A stretch of DNA of 64,000 nucleotides from assembly GCA_037176705.1 (NCBI GenBank), contig CM073885.1:218004290-218068289 (forward strand), read 5' to 3'. Shown in pieces: positions 59,324-64,000 of this stretch. The notes under the pieces are model-generated. The model was not told the DNA's origin. It did no database searches and was given only the letters and a program-made list of their open reading frames with translations. The stretch's first letter is position 1. Each line of letters opens with the position of its first letter. Origin of the DNA: Molossus alvarezi (lineage: Eukaryota; Chordata; Mammalia; Chiroptera; Molossidae). The position numbers and the translations under genes were made by a program.

Positions 59324-60189
59324 TCAACTAGTGTCTTTTTGAAGACTATTATTGAATTTCTCTCAGCTTTCCTTTAGTCAAAAATATATAAATGAAGTTG
59401 CTTCAGGAAGAAGGTTGTGATTTTGGTCTATGCTTTTGACCATTTATATCTCCTCAAAGCACTCTTATTTGCTTAAATAGATAAGCTTGATAATATGTGA
59501 CTGAATTATCCTATTCTAGAAATTCTACCATATAAAGATAAGTTAACAAAACATGCTCTGTCTCTCAATGTATTTTTTATTTAAACAGTTTTAAATTCAT
59601 GATTTGGTAGACTAAGCTATTCGCAAAGGTTTTACTGATTTAATAGGATACTTCTCAATGAAAGAGTGAAGTCCTAATTACATTCAACAAATTAAGGCTT
59701 TTCTTCCCTCTTGGCCCCTGTTTTCTGCTCCCAAATGAAGTAGTGACTTAATAAAGCTACTGGAGAACAGGAAGGGAGGGATCCCCTGTGGCCGGACTGC
59801 ACCCGGAAAGTGGGCACCCCTCACACTAATCACTGGAAGAGTTCCCCAGGTGCCTTCCAGAGAAAGGAGGCATTTATTCAAGTTGCCCTTTCCCTGCACA
59901 GAAAGATTCTCGAGTGTGGAGAGTGTAAACTCAGTTTCTATAAGAACTCGGCTTTGAGGAACCAGCCAAACTGCAAGAGAGCGAGGACCTCAGCTGCCCC
60001 ACCCACCCCTCCCCGTGCCATCAGCCGAGGGGAGAAAGCCCCAACAGTCCCTGCGACCCAGAAGCTCGGTTTCTTTTCTCTCTCTTCAGGCAGCCCTGTG
60101 AATACGTGTTCTTATTGCTGTGGCTGTTGTCATTACTGGATGTTTCTGAGTGATCTGGTGTTTGTCCAGGGGGCAGAGTCCCCATCAGG

Positions 60190-60441
60190 ACGCGTGCCAG
60201 GCAGAGCAGAATGTCGTTAGGCGGAGAACCACGGCGGCCCGAGTGAGCTGCCCCGGCGGGGGATTTATCTCTGCGAGCGCGGATCGTAATGGTCTCCTTC
60301 GCTAAACGGCTCCGGAGGAACAAGGCTTTGGCAGAGGCCTGCGAGCCTCGCACTCTGTTGTAAAACCGAATGCCCGTGTAATGGACGCTCCGGAGGAGTG
60401 GGATGTGAGGGCAGTGGGTGGGCGAGAGTCGTGTCTAAAGC
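60190..60441. promoter_or_regulatory. CpG-island-like core in unique DNA
   Basis: By hand count about 25 CpG dinucleotides occur in 252 bp (for example cacggcggcccgag, ctgcgagcgcggatcg, acgctccgg). This is about as many as base composition predicts, whereas nearly all the rest of the window is CpG-depleted. It is not part of a recognised transposable element and lies about 320 bp from the L2 remnant. GC-rich sequence extends to about 59780. CpG retention usually marks germline-unmethylated promoters or developmental enhancers. No TATA box is evident. Frames overlapping it (59810-60220 plus; 60021-60353 and 60265-60627 minus) are not recognisable proteins. Confidence 0.5.
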
Positions 60442-60764
60442 GCAGAGACAACAGTGCAGGGAGGAGCAGAGGTGCCCAACAGGCAGAAGGACCAAGCAGG
60501 GATCCGATTGATTCAAAGGAATAAAGATCATTTTTATAAGGATTTCAACCCTACTAATTTTATAGGAAAGAAAGAAATAATTAACGAACACACACAATAT
60601 TTTAATAGGGGGTTGAAAATGCTTCAAAGAAAAATAAAGCAGGGAGAGAGGCCGAGAGCGGTGCAGAGGGGATTAGTGTTATTTTGTGAAACGTGGTCTG
60701 GAAATGCTTCTCTGCTAAGTTAAAATGAGCTGCGATCTGATGTGGTGAGGAAGTAAGCCCTACT

Positions 60765-62280
60765 TCGAACTGCAGGAAGCTCTCAGGCAGAAGGAACAGC
60801 AATGCAAAGGCCCCGGGGTAGGAGTGCAATGGGCTGTCAAGCAGGAAAGAGCTCAGTATTTCAAAGAACTGGAAGACATCCTTGTGGGTAAAAGAAAGTA
60901 ACTTAGCCCCGCGGGTGTGGCTCAGCGGACTGAGCACCCTCCCATGGACTGAGAGGTCCGGGTTAGATTCCGGTCAGGGCACAGGCCCTGGTAGTAACCT
61001 GTAGGGGGCGTGCAGGAGGCGGTGGCCCATCAATGTTTCTCACATCCCTGTTTCTCTCTCTCTCTAAAATCAATAAAGGGAAAAAAAATATTAAAAATAA
61101 AATAAGAAAGTTAAACGGAGTGTCTTAGAGGGAGCAGGGGCCAGATCAGGTGGAGTCCGGTGTTCAGCATAATAGTTTGAAGTTTTTGTCTCCGTGAGTG
61201 GGGTAGCAATGGAGGGTTTTGACAAGAGAACCACTTAATTTAATTTAGATTTTGAAAGAACTCACTTCCTTGCTGTGTGGTGAACAGCTTGCAGAGGAAC
61301 AAGGGTGGTAGAGTGGAAGTAGGGCTGTATTGGCAGAGTGAAAAAAAATCATCAGACAAAATATCATGTGAAGGTAAAGCCAACAGGGTTTGCTGATAAA
61401 ATGGATACAGGTTTTAGGAAAACGAAAGGCGTGAAGACGACCAGGGATTTTAACCAGAGCAACTGGAAGGATGAGATCGCCATTTTTTGAGCTGTGGAAG
61501 ACTGGGAGAGGAAAACGTTTGGGAGACAATTAAGAAGTCCGTTTTCGATATTTTAAGTTTGAGATGCCAATTAGATATTCAAACAGAGAGGTTGAGCGGG
61601 CAGTTAGATAAGTAAATGTGAAGTGCAGAGCTCAGACAGGCTCTGTCGAGGGGATTCAGCAATGAGAAGAAGTTGAGGCTGGAGCCTCATCAGACTAGAA
61701 ATGATCATCAAAGCCACAGAACCGGATGAGACCCCTGGGAAGTGAGCACAGATTAGAAAAAGTTCAAGGACTGAGTCCTGAAGCAACCTAGCCTTCAGAG
61801 AAAAGTGAGAATGGTCCATTAAAGAAGACAAAAGAAATGGCCGGTGAAAACCAGGAAGAATGCTGCTCCAGTTCAGCACAGAGCACGGTCAAGGCGGAGA
61901 GGTGAGTAGTGTTCCACGTGCTGACCACAGAGCAAGCGATACAAGGAATAAGAACTGAACATTAGAACGGGCTGGGTGAAGATCACGGTGCATTTGACAA
62001 AGGCGGGTATTTTGGGGTATGGATCGGTTTTATAGAAATGATGCAAAGGCAATATGAAAAAAGCATGTGGAAGACAGTGACAATAGACAACTCTTTAACT
62101 TGGTTTTGCTGTCAAAGGAGCAGAGAGCTGGAGGGAAGTGATAAGTTTAGGGAAATCTAATATGGGAGCTATACAGTTTATTTGTATGGGAATGACCCAG
62201 ATTTAAAGGAAAACAATTTCTGTTCCAAGAGAGGATACCACTGCACGAGAAAAGTCCTCAGTGATTAGGATCAAATGCAG
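60765..62280 (-). pseudogene. Long L2 LINE remnant with reverse-transcriptase region, split by a Ves
   Basis: Reverse-oriented L2 over about 1.3 kb. Reading the plus strand, it has ggaacagcaatgcaaaggcc, ccagatcaggtggagtcc, ggtaaagccaacagggtttgctgataaaatgg, gcaactggaaggatgagatcgcc, ttttaagtttgagatgccaattag, ttcaaggactgagtcctgaagc, gacaactctttaacttggttttgctg and gtatgggaatgacccagatt, in the order expected for L2 ORF2 in reverse. All frames are broken. The Ves at 60904-61103 interrupts it. Confidence 0.75.
60904..61103 (+). mobile_element. Ves SINE nested in L2
   Basis: Head ccccgcgggtgtggctcagcgg, shortened central part, tail aaaatcaataaagggaaaaaaaa. TSD aagaaagtaac (60892-60902) versus aagaaagttaa (61104-61114). 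Confidence 0.92.
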
Positions 62281-62847
62281 TGTTTTTCAAACTATCTGGT
62301 AATGAAAAACCAGGTCTTTTTCTTCCAGTCTATCGAAGACCCATGCTTTTGTAAAATACAGTGCAAAAAAAAGTATTAGACTAATGAAATATTAAACACA
62401 GTCACATTATATACAATGCTGTTGTTTTTTTTAATTATAAGATTCAACAGACAAAACCAACTCTATTAAATTGTTACAAAAGTTTCTATACATTTATTCT
62501 CCATTTCTATACTTGTCTCATTATAAACTGGTAACAGTTATCTGTCCAGGGCCAGGAGCAGTCTGTGGTTTGTCCTTTCAATAGGGTTGATCTAGTGTCA
62601 AGTGTTGATGGAGTTAGAACAACAGATTTTCCCGGAAGATGTGGAGGTTATCCTTGTTGGTTTCTATCTCCTCTGTGAAGACAGAGTGAGAGTGAAGACG
62701 GTGTTGTAGGACAAGGGAGAGAGAAGATTATGTAGTCTAGAAGAATGAAAGTATACATTGACTGAGGAAATCTAGGACTGACAAGAAGTACTAAAGTCTT
62801 ACTTGAGAGTTGGGGTCATGGATTTAAAGTTAGTCCAGTTAGAATTG

Positions 62848-62887
<40 letters not shown>

Positions 62888-63454
62888 TTTTTTTAACCAC
62901 ATACGCCTTCTTGGATCGAGGTGTGAAATAGGAGAGGGGTAATATTTAACCAGGCCAGAGAGGGCATGATAGAGGGAGGAGAAAGTGCTTTTCTGGTAAC
63001 ATCTCGCAGATAAATTCACTCTCCTACAGTCCTGCTGCCACAACTCGTGTTAAAGCATTCATTGTTAAATGTCTCATTTGCTGTAATAATCTCCTGAATG
63101 ACTTTCCTTTGCCAATGTTTCCTGCATTTACAACCACATTAATCTTGCTCAGATTCTACATTCATGATCTCATCCAGTTAGCCCAGGGAGTCATGGTGCT
63201 TCCTTTTTGCTCTACATACAAATTCGACCAGCCATTTAAGACCACCCAAAAGCTCATACTTTCATCTTCTTGAGCAGACATCTTCAAGTCATTGTTCAAT
63301 GTTCATTTCCCAATTTCATACATGTGTATACATATGTGCATGCACATACACACACACAAGCATCAATATATGCATAAATGCCAGAGGAATGGCCTTCCTA
63401 ATCGGCATGCTATTCATATTCCACACTTCCTTCAAGACTATTGAAATCATATTT
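62281..63454. other. Non-coding stretch with two microsatellites
   Basis: (TG)n at 62849-62884 and an ATGTGTATACATATGTGCATG/(CA)n tract at 63320-63358. No gene recognised. Confidence 0.5.
62849..62884. repeat. (TG)n microsatellite
   Basis: About 18 perfect TG units followed by T8. Confidence 0.97.
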
Positions 63455-63760
63455 TAATAAACATTTATTAAATATCTACTATGCACCAGCCACTGTTCTA
63501 CATAAAACGAATAAAAATATTGTGATCTTCCTTGCTGTTTTTGTTCCAGACACCATTGTTTTTTCCCTTGTCTAAATTTTTATAGTATTTATAGGTTATA
63601 ACCTAGAAATATGTACTTTGACTATTTATGCCTTAGGTATTCTTTAAGCTATTTTATTTATTTTCCTTGTCATCCCTGTAACTGTATAAGTTTCTCAAGG
63701 GTAGAGATAGTCTTATATTTCCTTTATATCCTTACTGTGGTGTAGACCGAGAGTACTTAT
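63455..63760. repeat. L2 LINE 3' ends, reverse then forward
   Basis: 63455-63550 (aataaacatttattaaatatctactatgcaccagccactgttctac) is a reverse L2 terminus. 63640-63760 (gtataagtttctcaagggtagagatagtc) is a weaker forward L2 3' region. Confidence 0.55.
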
Positions 63761-64000
63761 TATCTAATACATGCGTGGCGACTTTATAACCTTAGTAGAA
63801 TATGGGAATTGCTTTTCTTTGAAATAGTAGAGTTCACAGAATGTCTAATATTTCTGCCCTTTAGAAAACATTTACTTTACCAGTTAGGGTGTGTTTGGCT
63901 TCAGTTAACAGAAACTCAACTAAAGCTTGTTGTTTTTTATAAAAGTCCATAATTAGTGAGTACGTATAACTGGTTAAGCTACTCAAGGACACAGGTTGCA

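Noticed and set aside
59810..60220. Frame with a CGEC-like stretch resembling the start of a zinc finger
   Set aside because: There is no following His pair or linker and only one partial motif. A chance frame in GC-rich DNA is more likely.
61890..61910. GAGAGGTGAGT, a good 5' splice-site match
   Set aside because: It lies within decayed L2 sequence with no acceptor or open exon upstream.

Overview
The window looks like non-coding mammalian nuclear DNA from a microbat (Yangochiroptera). The main evidence is about 20 insertions of the bat-specific, tRNA-derived Ves SINE. They begin with a head like GCCCTGGCCGGTTTGGCTCAG, carry a Pol III B-box-like GGTTCGATTCC, a (CT)n tract, and end in one of two tails (an AAATCAATAAA type or a CCTCGGGTGAGGATAAAA type). 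Several lie in target-site duplications (TSDs) identical over 15-19 bp, so Ves activity was recent. No bacterial-style gene organisation is present. I could not identify any exon of a known host protein gene. The open reading frames present are short and are either parts of retroelements or chance frames.

Layout. 0-1.9 kb: a tandem Ves pair, then an old hAT-type DNA transposon split by another Ves. 5.1-7.5 kb: a 2.1 kb ORF2-less LINE-1 (HAL1-like: 5'UTR, broken ORF1, 3'UTR) in perfect TSDs, with a Ves inserted at the same site. 10.3-11.1 kb: two MER5-like hAT fragments. 12.9-13.3 kb: a gammaretrovirus-type solo LTR nested in a mariner-like MITE; a second MITE copy is at 19.3 kb. 21.1-22.1 kb: an ERV-L pol remnant (integrase/dUTPase part). 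22.9-24.4 kb: probable old L1 debris. 24.9-25.7 and 43.3-43.6 kb: 3' ends of young L1s with a G-rich 3'UTR. 26.7-27.5 kb: a MaLR LTR split by a 447-bp insert of unknown origin. 28-31.3 kb: a cluster of minus-strand Ves copies. 31.6-37.2 kb: old L2 and MIR copies. 37.2-40.4 and 41.5-46.1 kb: repeat-poor DNA. 46.9-48.9 kb: a long L2 reverse-transcriptase remnant with a twin-primed (5'-inverted) L1 inside it. 49-54.7 kb: MIR, L2 and Ves. 55-59 kb: mostly single-copy. 59.8-60.45 kb: a GC-rich segment ending in a short CpG-island-like core. 60.8-62.3 kb: a second long L2 remnant in the opposite orientation.

The elements relate to one another through nesting, which gives relative ages. MIR, L2, L1M and the MER-type DNA elements are oldest; then come the MITE and MaLR/ERV-L; then the LTR; then Ves and young L1. 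Only the Ves SINEs, the HAL1-like element and the young L1 tails look recent. The best non-repeat candidates for host function are the CpG-rich core at about 60.19-60.44 kb and a 50-bp exon-like segment at 35.65 kb. Neither is proven. All repeat names come from recognising sequence by eye; no database search was possible.
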